Below, piece after piece: positions 7,789 to 15,604 of a stretch of 64,000 nucleotides of DNA. How positions within the stretch are numbered: the stretch's first letter is position 1; the number at the start of each line of letters is the position of its first letter. The DNA is taken from the NCBI RefSeq assembly GCF_007556775.1, contig NZ_CP041742.1:744001-808000 (forward strand), written 5' to 3'. Position numbers and translations under genes: made by a program. The DNA is from Lysobacter lycopersici. GTDB lineage: Bacteria; Pseudomonadota; Gammaproteobacteria; Xanthomonadales; Xanthomonadaceae. The notes under the pieces are model-generated. The model was not told the origin of the DNA and did no database searches. It was given only the letters and a program-made list of their open reading frames with translations.

Positions 7789-9876
7789 ATGCCGAAGCTC
7801 GATCGCCGCGACTTCCTGAAACTCGCCGCCGCGCTGGGCGCGACCCTGGCCTGGGGTTGCACGACGGTGAAGCCGTCATCGAGCGGATGGCGCGAACGCC
7901 GCGACCTGTTTCCGCATGGCGTCGCCTCCGGCGATCCCGACGCCGACAGCGTGCTGCTGTGGACGCGACGCCCGTACGCGGACGGACGCGAGAGCGCGTT
8001 GCTGTTGGTCGAAGTGGCGGAGGATCCGGCGTTCGCGCGCGTGATCGCGACGACTTCCGCGAAGGTGCAGGCCGCGTCCGACTGGACCTGCCGCGTGTTG
8101 GTCGGACACCTGCCGCCAGCCGGCGAATACTGGTACCGCTTCGTGGACGACGAAGGCAACGGCAGCCGCATCGGCCGCACGCTCACCGCGCCACGGCCCG
8201 ATGATCCGCGTCCGAGCAAGTTCGCCTTCGTCAGCTGCCAGTGCCTGCCCGAAGGCTACAACAACGGCTATCGGCGGATGATCCACGAAGACGAGCAGGC
8301 AACTCCCGACGAACGCATCGGCTTCGTCCTGCACCTGGGCGACTTCATCTACGAAGTGGTGCAGTACCCCGACCAGGCCAAGAACGGCCGCTTCGATCGC
8401 AAGCTCACGTTCCCGATCAAATATCCGAAGGGCAAGGTCGTCGCCAACAACCGCTTCTGGGTGCCGGACTCGCTCGAGGACTATCGCGTCGCCTACAAGG
8501 CCTACCTGCTCGATCCGGACCTGCAGGATGCGCGCGCGCGCTGGCCCTTCGTGTGCATCTGGGACAACCACGAAATCTCGTGGAACGGCTGGCAGTCGAT
8601 CCAGGAATTCGCCGGCACCGACGGCTGGGTGGCCGGGCAAAGGCTCAAGGTTGCCGGAAACCAGGCATGGTTCGAATTCCAGCCGGCGCGCGTGCTGCCG
8701 CCGGGCAGCAAGCTCGACACCTTCAACGCGCCCACCGTGCAGGACGTGGTACTGAAACCCACCGACTTCGACGACACCGGCCTGGGCACCGAGCCCAACA
8801 ACCTCGCCGCGATCGACAGCCTGATCATCTATCGCGCCTTGCGCTGGGGCCGGCACATCGACCTGCTGCTCACCGACAACCGCAGCTTCCGCTCGCGCGA
8901 TCCCGGCAACCGCGAAGAAATCGGTCCGCTGTTCGAAGGCGATACGCTCGGCTTCGTCCCCGAAGAGTTGTGGGGGCCGGTCGACGCCGGCCGCGCGTTC
9001 AACGGTGGCCATCCGCCGGCGAAGCTCACGTTCGGCGACAAGAGCGTGGACAACTACCGCGTCGCCGAAGCGCCGCAGTCGATGCTGGGCGCGAAGCAGA
9101 AGGCCTGGTTCCTCGACAGGCTGCGCAATGCACAGGCCACCTGGAAGGTCTGGGGCAACTCGCTGGGCACGCTCGACACGCGCATCGACCCGCAGAACCT
9201 GCCGCCCGAAGCAGGTACGTGGAAGGGCAAGGGCTACGGCCTTATGAGCGTCTACGACTGGGGCAGCGTGTGGCACGAGCGCGCGGAGATCTACGACACG
9301 GTGCGCGATGCCGGCGTGACCGGCCTGGTCATCGTCGCCGGCGATCGCCACAGCTTCTGGGCAGGTTACGCAGCCAAGGCCTTGCCGCCCGCCGCCTTCG
9401 AGCCGGTGGGCGTCAGCTTCGTGGGTGGCTCGATGAGTTCCGTCGGCGGCGCCGAGGCCAACGAGTACACCCAGAAGAAGGAAAACAATCCGACCCGCGC
9501 CCTGTACATCGCCGAAGACAAGGATGGAAAGCCGCAAGCCACCGAGAACCTGACGCTGCGCCACGGCGTGCGCTCGGCGTTCGAGTACGCCGCTTCGAAG
9601 GACGTGCAGAAGGCGCTGGCGGTGCGCAATCCCGAATTGGCGCCGCACCTGACCTTCGTCGACAACGGCGGCCACGGCTACGCGACCGTGCGCTGCGACG
9701 CCGACAGGATGGTCACCGAGTTCGTGTGCATCCCGCGCCCGATCGCGCGCGCTCCGGGCAACGACGGCGGCCCGCTGCGCTATCGCGTGCGCCACGAAGT
9801 GCCGCTATGGAAAGCCGGCGAGCACCCGCGGATGACGCAGACGGTGGTGGAGGGGGACGTCGGACTGTCGGTGTAG
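7789..9876 (+). CDS. phoD: PhoD-family alkaline phosphatase D (Tat-exported)
   Basis: A 695-residue protein. The N-terminus MPKLDRRDFLKLAAALGATL carries a twin-arginine signal (R6-R7) followed by AWGC, a possible though non-canonical lipoprotein cleavage site. The PhoD N-domain (FPHGVASGDPDADSVLLWTR) precedes the metallophosphatase core with LHLGDFIYE, CIWDNHE and VIVAGDRHSFW metal-ligand motifs. Members hydrolyse phosphomono- or diesters in the periplasm using Ca/Fe. It is about 150 residues longer than classical PhoD owing to inserted loops. A Pho box was not found by eye. Confidence 0.88.
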   Translation: MPKLDRRDFLKLAAALGATLAWGCTTVKPSSSGWRERRDLFPHGVASGDPDADSVLLWTRRPYADGRESALLLVEVAEDPAFARVIATTSAKVQAASDWTCRVLVGHLPPAGEYWYRFVDDEGNGSRIGRTLTAPRPDDPRPSKFAFVSCQCLPEGYNNGYRRMIHEDEQATPDERIGFVLHLGDFIYEVVQYPDQAKNGRFDRKLTFPIKYPKGKVVANNRFWVPDSLEDYRVAYKAYLLDPDLQDARARWPFVCIWDNHEISWNGWQSIQEFAGTDGWVAGQRLKVAGNQAWFEFQPARVLPPGSKLDTFNAPTVQDVVLKPTDFDDTGLGTEPNNLAAIDSLIIYRALRWGRHIDLLLTDNRSFRSRDPGNREEIGPLFEGDTLGFVPEELWGPVDAGRAFNGGHPPAKLTFGDKSVDNYRVAEAPQSMLGAKQKAWFLDRLRNAQATWKVWGNSLGTLDTRIDPQNLPPEAGTWKGKGYGLMSVYDWGSVWHERAEIYDTVRDAGVTGLVIVAGDRHSFWAGYAAKALPPAAFEPVGVSFVGGSMSSVGGAEANEYTQKKENNPTRALYIAEDKDGKPQATENLTLRHGVRSAFEYAASKDVQKALAVRNPELAPHLTFVDNGGHGYATVRCDADRMVTEFVCIPRPIARAPGNDGGPLRYRVRHEVPLWKAGEHPRMTQTVVEGDVGLSV

Positions 9877-9906
9877 GCGCGACGCGGCGTCGCTTCGCGA
9901 CCGGCT

Positions 9907-10272
9907 TCAACCGCGCAACAGCAGCACCGGCAACGCGACCAGGCCCAGCAGGCAGATGATGGCGAGGACCGTCAACGCCACGCGCAGCGGTTGCTCGCGC
10001 AGCACCGTGCGGAACGTCTCCGCGCTGCCGTCGCGCCGGGCCGCCGCGTATTCGGCACGCACGCGCGCGCTGCGCTGCGCCTGGTAGTCGGCCATCAGCC
10101 GCTTGGCTTCGGCGATCTCCGCGTTCTCCTTCACGAAGATGCCGCCGGCGATGATTCCCCACGCGCTCGCCGGGGTTTCGTAGAACGCGATCCGGTGCGC
10201 GTCGAGCATGGCGCGCACGTCGTCGGCCTCGTCGTCGGGCACGTTGCGCAGGTTGAGCAGCAGCTTGGCCAT
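9907..10272 (-). CDS. DUF6164-like small membrane protein
   Basis: A 121-residue protein from the ATG at 10272. The N-terminus (AKLLLNLRNVPDDEADDVRA) leads into a domain with FYETPASAWGIIAGGIFV, a pattern I associate with DUF6164. A charged helix follows, and the C-terminus is one long hydrophobic segment (VALTVLAIICLLGLVALPVL) that should anchor it in the inner membrane. Function is unknown. It is divergent from the TrmY-like gene. Confidence 0.7.
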   Translation of the reverse strand: MAKLLLNLRNVPDDEADDVRAMLDAHRIAFYETPASAWGIIAGGIFVKENAEIAEAKRLMADYQAQRSARVRAEYAAARRDGSAETFRTVLREQPLRVALTVLAIICLLGLVALPVLLLRG

Positions 10273-10329
10273 GGCCGGATGATAACGTGGTGCCCGCGAT
10301 CCCCTGTCGACGGATCGACCGGGACAGGC

Positions 10330-10926
10330 ATGCGCACCTTCGTACTCAGGGCACGGGCGGCGCCCACCGACAGCCGCAAACTGCTGGAATCCGTCGGGAC
10401 CGAGGCGCACGCCGAAATCCTCGCGCACACGCTGATGAACGCCATCTTCGTGGCGCAGTCGCATCGCACCGAAGTCGTGGTGTTCCTGGTGCTGGAAAGC
10501 ACCGCGGATTATTCGCGCACGATCCGCTTCGAAGCCGACGCCATGCACGACATCGGCGGCTTCGATGAACGTTCCCTGCTCGGCAAGGTCGGCAAAGCGC
10601 TGGATGCGTCCGTCGGCATGGGCAAGGACGAAACCCGGCCGGTCGAATCCGGCGTGACCGTGCGCACGACGAGCTTCGAACGACTGGTACAGGAACTCGC
10701 GATGGATCACCAGTTGTTCGTGATGGACCGCAAGGGCACGCCGATCCGCGATCAGCCGTTCGGCGACAACCCCTGCTTCCTGCTCACCGACCACATCCCG
10801 ATGCCGAAGAACACCTTCCACACGCTCGATCGCCTCGGCGCGCAGAAGATCTCGCTCGGGGCGAAGATGCTGTTCGCCTCGCAGTGCGTGGTGCTGGTCC
10901 ACCACGAACTCGACCGCAGGGAATGA
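10330..10926 (+). CDS. trmY: TrmY-like tRNA pseudouridine-54 N1-methyltransferase family protein
   Basis: A 198-residue SPOUT-fold protein starting MRTFVLRARAAPTDS. Characteristic stretches are HTLMNAIFVAQSHRTEVVV, GGFDERSLLGKVGKAL and the C-terminal SAM-knot region FLLTDHIPMPKNTFHTLDRL plus LGAKMLFASQCVVLVHHELD. The archaeal prototype methylates N1 of pseudouridine-54 in tRNA. Bacterial homologues of this length occur in gammaproteobacteria but their substrate is not established, so the reaction is inferred by family only. Confidence 0.75.
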   Translation: MRTFVLRARAAPTDSRKLLESVGTEAHAEILAHTLMNAIFVAQSHRTEVVVFLVLESTADYSRTIRFEADAMHDIGGFDERSLLGKVGKALDASVGMGKDETRPVESGVTVRTTSFERLVQELAMDHQLFVMDRKGTPIRDQPFGDNPCFLLTDHIPMPKNTFHTLDRLGAQKISLGAKMLFASQCVVLVHHELDRRE

Positions 10927-10965
10927 GGTTCGCCGGCCGGCGCACCGCCGACCGGGATCAGGGCC

Positions 10966-11040
10966 GTAGGGTGGAACCGCCGAAGGCGATTCCACCATCG
11001 CGCTTCATGGCGGAAACCGCTACGCGGATTCCGCCCTACG
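10966..11040. repeat. inverted pair of REP palindromes downstream of the RAYT gene
   Basis: The first element (10966-10997) has the CCGCC-GAA-GGCG stem and the second (11009-11040) the CCGC-TACG-CGG stem in opposite orientation; both end in the family's GTAGGG(C/T)GGAA / TTCCGCCCTAC termini. The second element supplies the TAG stop (11036-11038) of the minus-strand RAYT gene. Confidence 0.85.
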
Positions 11041-11542
11041 GGTCTGCGGCCCAATCCAACGAATACGCACCGCGCTCCACCCACGCGCGAAACGAGGAAT
11101 GCGGCCAATCCGCGGCGCGGACGGCGTGTCCGTGCTTTACGGGATTGAAGTGGATGTATTCGACATGCCGGCGCAGGTCGTCCTCGTCGCGGACCAGGTG
11201 TTCCCAGTAGCGTCGTTGCCAGATGCCGCGTTCGCCACGGCGAAGGCGCACGGCGGTACGGGTTTCGTGCCGTGCGATGCCTAGCGAAAAATCGGTGCGG
11301 ATGCGGCGCCAGCGAGTGGCGAAATCGCCGTCGCCTGGCGGCAGGCGCCATAGCCAGTGCATGTGCTCCGGCATCACTACCCAGGCCAGTACCGAGAATG
11401 GCCGCCGCGCACGTTCCATTGCCATGCAGCGCCGCAGCAACTCGATCTCGCGCACCAGCAGGTCGTTGCCGCGTCGCTGCAGCAGGTTCACCGTGAAGAA
11501 CCACGTTCCTCCCGGCATCCATGCGCGTCGATAGTTCGGCAT
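11036..11542 (-). CDS. rayT: REP-associated tyrosine transposase (RAYT)
   Basis: A 168-residue Y1_Tnp (TnpA_REP) protein starting MPNYRRAWMPGGTWFFTVNL, the standard RAYT opening. The HUH pair is in VVMPEHMHWLWRLP (HxH), and the C-terminal part contains RYWEHLVRDEDDLRRHVEYI and HFNPVKHG, the last conserved helix. The catalytic Tyr is presumably the Tyr of the HVEYIHFNP segment. RAYTs nick single-stranded REP hairpins. This gene sits between REP clusters on both sides, as a self-contained REP/RAYT unit. The 11572 upstream start is rejected in favour of MPNYRRAW. Confidence 0.92.
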   Translation of the reverse strand: MPNYRRAWMPGGTWFFTVNLLQRRGNDLLVREIELLRRCMAMERARRPFSVLAWVVMPEHMHWLWRLPPGDGDFATRWRRIRTDFSLGIARHETRTAVRLRRGERGIWQRRYWEHLVRDEDDLRRHVEYIHFNPVKHGHAVRAADWPHSSFRAWVERGAYSLDWAADP

Positions 11543-11632
11543 TCCGGTTTCCGGGCGATTCGACGCCAACATCGCCTCGCAAACGCAGGAGCGACATCAG
11601 CCGAATCCCGATCCGGCGTAGGAAAACACCGC

Positions 11633-11991
11633 GTAGGGCGGAACCTCCCGCAGGGAGATTCCGCCTATTCCGACGATTCCGCGATCCAAGGCGGAAACCG
11701 CTATGCGGGTTCCGCCCTACGTGGGTCCGCGTCTATTCCGCCATCGCGACAAACCACGATCCCCGCGGGGAAACGGCGGAAACCGCTACGCGGGTTCCGC
11801 CCTACGTGTTTCGTCGATTATTCCGTGAACCCGTAGGGTGGAACCTCCCGCAGGGAGATTCCGCCATCGTCGGAAACCCGGGCATCCGCGCAAGAAAACG
11901 GCGGAAACCGCTCCGCGGGTTCCGCCCTACATGTTTCGTTGATTATTCCGCGAACCCGTAGGGTGGAACCTCCCGCAGGGAGATTCCACCA
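11633..11991. repeat. cluster of six REP palindromes upstream of the RAYT gene
   Basis: Elements at 11633-11665, 11690-11720, 11775-11805, 11833-11866, 11900-11930 and 11958-11991 alternate in orientation. They share terminal sequence (GTAGGG(C/T)GGAA) but have two kinds of central stem: CTCCC-GCA-GGGAG and CCGC-TACG-CGGG. Spacers of about 25-55 bases contain recurring phrases (GTTTCGTYGATTATTCCG, AACCC), so some repeat pairs have been tandemly duplicated. No gene lies in 11543-12016. Confidence 0.88.
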
Positions 11992-12016
11992 TCATGACGA
12001 GATGTCGCGTCGCCGG

Positions 12017-13456
12017 TTACTCCGCCAGCGCCTTCACCAGGTCGGTGAGGTAATCGCGGCCGACGTACACCGCGCGCACTTCCAGCCGTTCGTTGAGGCC
12101 GTGCACGCCGTTGCCGTCGGGGTCGCCCCAGGAGCCGGGCACGCCGTAGGTCGGGATGCCCACCGCCGACAGGTACAGGCCGTCGGTCGCGCCGGTGGAC
12201 ATCGACGGGATGACCGGCACGCCGGGCCAGTATTTCTCGCTGAGCTTTTCGATCGGGCCGATGATCGCCGGGTCGAGCGCGGGCATCTTCGCCAGCGGCT
12301 TGTCCTTGCGCGCCTGGTCGATGGCAATCGCCGGGTTGCCGATGACCTCGGCGAGCTGCTGCTGGATTTCGGCCGGCGTATGCCCGGGGAAGATGCGGCA
12401 ATTGACGTTGGCCTCGACCCGTTGCGGCAGCGCGTTCAGCGCGTGCCCGCCCTCGATCATCGTCGCGACGCAGGTCGTGCGCAGCATCGAGTGGTAGGCC
12501 CGGTCGGTGTTGACCAGCGCCGCGGCCTTGGCATCGTTCGGGTCCTTGGCCAGCGCGATCATCGCGTTGCCCAGCGCGTCCTTGCGCGCGGCGCCGGCGC
12601 GATCGAAGAACACGCGGGTGGTGTCGCTGAATTCCTGCGGGAACTCGTGGTCGCGGACCTTCAGCAGCGCCTCGCTCATCGCGTAGATCGCGTTGTCGCG
12701 CACCGGGATCGAGCTGTGCCCGCCGGGATTGGTGGAGACGAACTTGTAGTCCTGGTAGATCTTTTCGCCGACCTGGATGGACTGGTCGATGATGTGGCCC
12801 TTGCCGTCGGTGTCGCCGCCGCCGCCCTCGTTGAGGGCGAACGCGGCGTCGATGAGGTCGCGCTTGTGGTTGGCGAGGTATTGCGCGCCGTTGAACGCGG
12901 TGTCGGTTTCCTCGCCGCAGGTCAGGGCCATCTTCACCGTGCGCGCGGGTTTGTAGCCGGACTGCTGGAAGCGGATGAGCATGTCGGCCCAGGTCGCGGC
13001 CATGAATTTGTCGTCGGCGATGCCGCGGGCATAGTAGTAGCCGTTCTCCTCGACCAGTTTGTAGGGGTCGCGCACCCAGTCGGCGCGCTTGGCGGCGACG
13101 ACGTCGATGTGGGCGAGCAGGAGCATGGGTTTGAGGGTGGCGGAGGTGCCGGGGTAGACGGCGACGATGCCGCCTTCCTTGGGGTGTTCGGGGACGGAGA
13201 ACAGGGTGATCTGGTCGTCGCCGAAGCCGGCGGCCTTGAGGCGTTCGGCGATCTGGGCGGCGGCCTGGGTGCAGCCGCCGTTGGCGGGGTCGTCGACTGA
13301 GGTGATGGAGGTGTCGGTTTCGACCAGTTGCTTGTAGAGGTCGAAGAATTGTTTCTGGTCGGGGCGAAGCTCGCCCATTTTTCCGGTGGGCACCTGAGCC
13401 TGGACCGAACCGGCCACGAACATGGCGGCGGCAGCCGCAAGCAATGCGAATTTCAT
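12017..13456 (-). CDS. exported M20-family metallopeptidase
   Basis: A 479-residue protein. The start at 13456 gives a clean signal peptide (MKFALLAAAAAMFVAGSVQA, cut before QVP); an in-frame extension upstream would bury it. Zn-ligand motifs of the M20 fold are visible: LLLAHIDVV, ARGIADDKF, LTCGEETDT, FALNEGGGG, and near the C-terminus SMSTGATDG with GVHGLNERL. A dimerisation domain lies between (TNPGGHSSIP). It is expected in the periplasm, cleaving di- or oligopeptides, or N-acyl amino acids. Exact substrate is unknown. Confidence 0.88.
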   Translation of the reverse strand: MKFALLAAAAAMFVAGSVQAQVPTGKMGELRPDQKQFFDLYKQLVETDTSITSVDDPANGGCTQAAAQIAERLKAAGFGDDQITLFSVPEHPKEGGIVAVYPGTSATLKPMLLLAHIDVVAAKRADWVRDPYKLVEENGYYYARGIADDKFMAATWADMLIRFQQSGYKPARTVKMALTCGEETDTAFNGAQYLANHKRDLIDAAFALNEGGGGDTDGKGHIIDQSIQVGEKIYQDYKFVSTNPGGHSSIPVRDNAIYAMSEALLKVRDHEFPQEFSDTTRVFFDRAGAARKDALGNAMIALAKDPNDAKAAALVNTDRAYHSMLRTTCVATMIEGGHALNALPQRVEANVNCRIFPGHTPAEIQQQLAEVIGNPAIAIDQARKDKPLAKMPALDPAIIGPIEKLSEKYWPGVPVIPSMSTGATDGLYLSAVGIPTYGVPGSWGDPDGNGVHGLNERLEVRAVYVGRDYLTDLVKALAE

Positions 13457-13482
13457 GAGCTTCTCCCGAATTGGTCCCCTGC

Positions 13483-13556
13483 CCCATTCTTGACCTCTGC
13501 CGGGCCGAAAGAATGGGAAGGAGGTCATGCCCGCAAAAATGTTGACCCAAACATTT
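13483..13556. promoter_or_regulatory. two inverted repeats in the M20/methyltransferase intergenic region
   Basis: CCCATTCTT (13483-13491) and AAGAATGGG (13509-13517) form a 9-bp dyad around GACCTCTGCCGGGCCGA, and GACCTC/GAGGTC (13492-13497, 13521-13526) overlaps it. A second dyad, AAATGTT/AACATTT (13537-13556, 6-base loop), follows. The 256-base gap separates the divergent M20 peptidase and DNA methyltransferase genes, so these could be operators for the methyltransferase or remnants of the insertion boundary. No C-protein gene is visible. Confidence 0.4.
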
Positions 13557-13712
13557 CCCTGTGGCGCATAGGGCGTGCCTCTGCTGGCTCACTGGCGTGA
13601 ATTGCTGCGGCACTTGCGGTCGGCTAGTCTTGGCCACACGCTAGCCGGGGAACCACGGCCTCATATACCTCCGGCTCTGTTCTTTTGCGGGCAAACGTGG
13701 AAAATTTGCCGT

Positions 13713-14693
13713 ATGAAATCCAACGCCCGACTGAACACAAGCGGACAAAAGCGCCGCCCTAAGGCTCGGGCAGTTAGCCTATTTTCTGGTTGTGGCGGGT
13801 CCGATCTCGGCCTCCACCAAGCAGGATTTGAAGTAGTGATGGCGAATGACATCTTGGCTTACGCCAAAGATGTCTACGAAGCCAATCTTCCTGATACCAA
13901 CTATGTTCTCGGCGATGTGCGAGAAGTAGATAGTTTTCCATCGGCGCAGTTGCTCGTGGGCTGTTATCCATGTCAGGGCTACAGTCAAGGCGGTGCCCGT
14001 GAAGCCGACCGTGGCATCAATTACCTATTTGCGGAGTTTGGGCGCGCATTGCGCGCGATTCGACCGAAAGCATTTATTGTCGAAAATGTGTCTGGCCTTA
14101 TGCGCGCAGACAATGCGCCGTTATTCCAGCGACAGATCCGCAACTTCCGTCAAGCCGGATACCACGTGACGTGGAAGCTGTTGAATGCAGCTGACTTTGG
14201 CGTAGCGCAAGATCGCGCACGGGTAATAATTGTCGGTCTACGGTCGGACTTCGGGCTAAAGTATGAATTTCCAACGCCGACTCATGGTCCGAATGCGCTT
14301 TTGCCGTACAAAACGATCCGAGAGGCATTAGCAGGGTTACCGGACTGGCCGGAAGGCGAATTCAATATCGAACCCTTCCACTGGTACTATCTGTCACGAA
14401 ATCGGCGCCGAGAGTGGAACGAAACATCTAAAACAATCGTGAGTCGTGCGCGACACATGCCATTGCACCCACTTTCACCGCCCTTGATTTGCAAAGGGCC
14501 CGATCACTTCGAGTTCATGCATGATGGTCCGGCTCGACGCTTTAGCTATCGCGAGGCTGCACGCTTACAAGGCTTTGGCGACTTGGAGTTTCCAGATAGT
14601 TGTGGCATGCACACCCGTTACAAGGTTATTGGGAATGCGGTCCCCCCGGCGCTGTTCAAAGCTGTCGCCAGTTCTTTGCCGAATATTTGGTAG
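13713..14693 (+). CDS. DNA (cytosine-5) methyltransferase
   Basis: A 326-residue C5 methyltransferase. Motif I is SLFSGCGGSDLGLHQAGF. Motif IV carries the catalytic Cys87 in GCYPCQGYSQGG (Tyr in place of the first Pro of PPCQ). Motif VI is IVENVSG, motif VIII QDRARVIIVG, and motif X GNAVPPALFKAV. The variable target-recognition segment lies at roughly residues 190-270; the recognised sequence cannot be read from it. Codon use and base composition are clearly AT-richer than the flanks, indicating transfer. The gene converges on the nuclease-like gene, with only 8 bases between stops. Confidence 0.9.
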   Translation: MKSNARLNTSGQKRRPKARAVSLFSGCGGSDLGLHQAGFEVVMANDILAYAKDVYEANLPDTNYVLGDVREVDSFPSAQLLVGCYPCQGYSQGGAREADRGINYLFAEFGRALRAIRPKAFIVENVSGLMRADNAPLFQRQIRNFRQAGYHVTWKLLNAADFGVAQDRARVIIVGLRSDFGLKYEFPTPTHGPNALLPYKTIREALAGLPDWPEGEFNIEPFHWYYLSRNRRREWNETSKTIVSRARHMPLHPLSPPLICKGPDHFEFMHDGPARRFSYREAARLQGFGDLEFPDSCGMHTRYKVIGNAVPPALFKAVASSLPNIW

Positions 14694-14701
14694 GCTGAGT
14701 T

Positions 14702-15604
14702 TTATACAAGGGGCAGCCGTTCTATCAAGAATTCTTGCAGGTAATCTGGGGCCTGAATAGTTGCCCAGTCTACATCTGGCCCGAGTGGAATAACGATGCG
14801 AAGCCTATCGAACAGAATTGTTCTACCTAGATCACCCTCTACCGCCCACTTTCCAAGATTGTCACGGAAGCTCTGAGGAATCATCAGCGCTTGCATCCAG
14901 GGATGTGAGGCATGAATCTGATTGCCAAGACGATCCCCAGAAATTTCTGTTTGCTTGCTAACCCATTGATCGCGAGAGCAAGCACATTGACCAAGAAGCG
15001 CGGGGATGTTGCGGCGCTCATGATCATCGAGTGGCAACGCTGCCATCAAATCAATCCCACCATCGCCAGTGTCTCGCCCTCTGAACGTATGCTCTGTGCA
15101 TGCACCACGCCCACCGATGTCGATAGCAAGCTGATTGATTCGACTCCATTTCTGGCCCGTGTAGTCTGTCAAATTCTTGCCGAAAGGACGAACAACGCCT
15201 TTCAAAGGCCAGATCGCCTTAATTGCGAGTAGGGAAATGCGTTCAAAAACAGAAGTGAGCGCTAGAATCTCAGAACGTATGAATGGCAGATTCGCACATA
15301 AGAGTAGAAGCACATAAAGCCGTTGCCAATTGGAAAGGTCATCCGGCGCGCGCAGTGTTCGACCCTCAGGAACGACAAACGGATAGGCTTCGGAGTAAGC
15401 CATTGCACGCCATTCCAACTGGCTGAAGCAATCTTCTAGCTCGTTATCTTCAATCCTTACATCGCCTACGTCGCGAATCCGATCTCGGATACTCTCACGA
15501 CTACAAATACGGTCCGCACTGAGCAAGCAAAGAAGCTCTGCATAGTCAGCCAACGTATGCGAATCACGATCTCTCGGGCGGTCAAGGTCAACCATCCGCC
15601 TCAC
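14702..15604 (-). CDS. putative restriction endonuclease-like protein, 300 aa
   Basis: I do not recognise a named family. Residues 180-215 contain GDGGIDLMAALPLDD followed by ILxGQCACSRDQW-type sequence (LLGQCACS), which matches the general layout of PD-(D/E)xK nucleases of the Mrr-like type (GD-GID ... Q-C-x). The usual Lys of QxK is Ala here, with Lys available at 217. The N-terminal part is helical and has no signal or membrane segment. It overlaps the upstream ParB-like gene by four bases (ATGA) and converges with the methyltransferase, so a role as restriction or effector partner is inferred. Confidence 0.55.
   Translation of the reverse strand: MRRMVDLDRPRDRDSHTLADYAELLCLLSADRICSRESIRDRIRDVGDVRIEDNELEDCFSQLEWRAMAYSEAYPFVVPEGRTLRAPDDLSNWQRLYVLLLLCANLPFIRSEILALTSVFERISLLAIKAIWPLKGVVRPFGKNLTDYTGQKWSRINQLAIDIGGRGACTEHTFRGRDTGDGGIDLMAALPLDDHERRNIPALLGQCACSRDQWVSKQTEISGDRLGNQIHASHPWMQALMIPQSFRDNLGKWAVEGDLGRTILFDRLRIVIPLGPDVDWATIQAPDYLQEFLIERLPLV

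Noticed and set aside
11633-11991. Regularly spaced repeats considered as a CRISPR array
   Set aside because: Repeats alternate in orientation, are palindromic, vary in their centre and spacers are not uniform; they belong to the adjacent RAYT.
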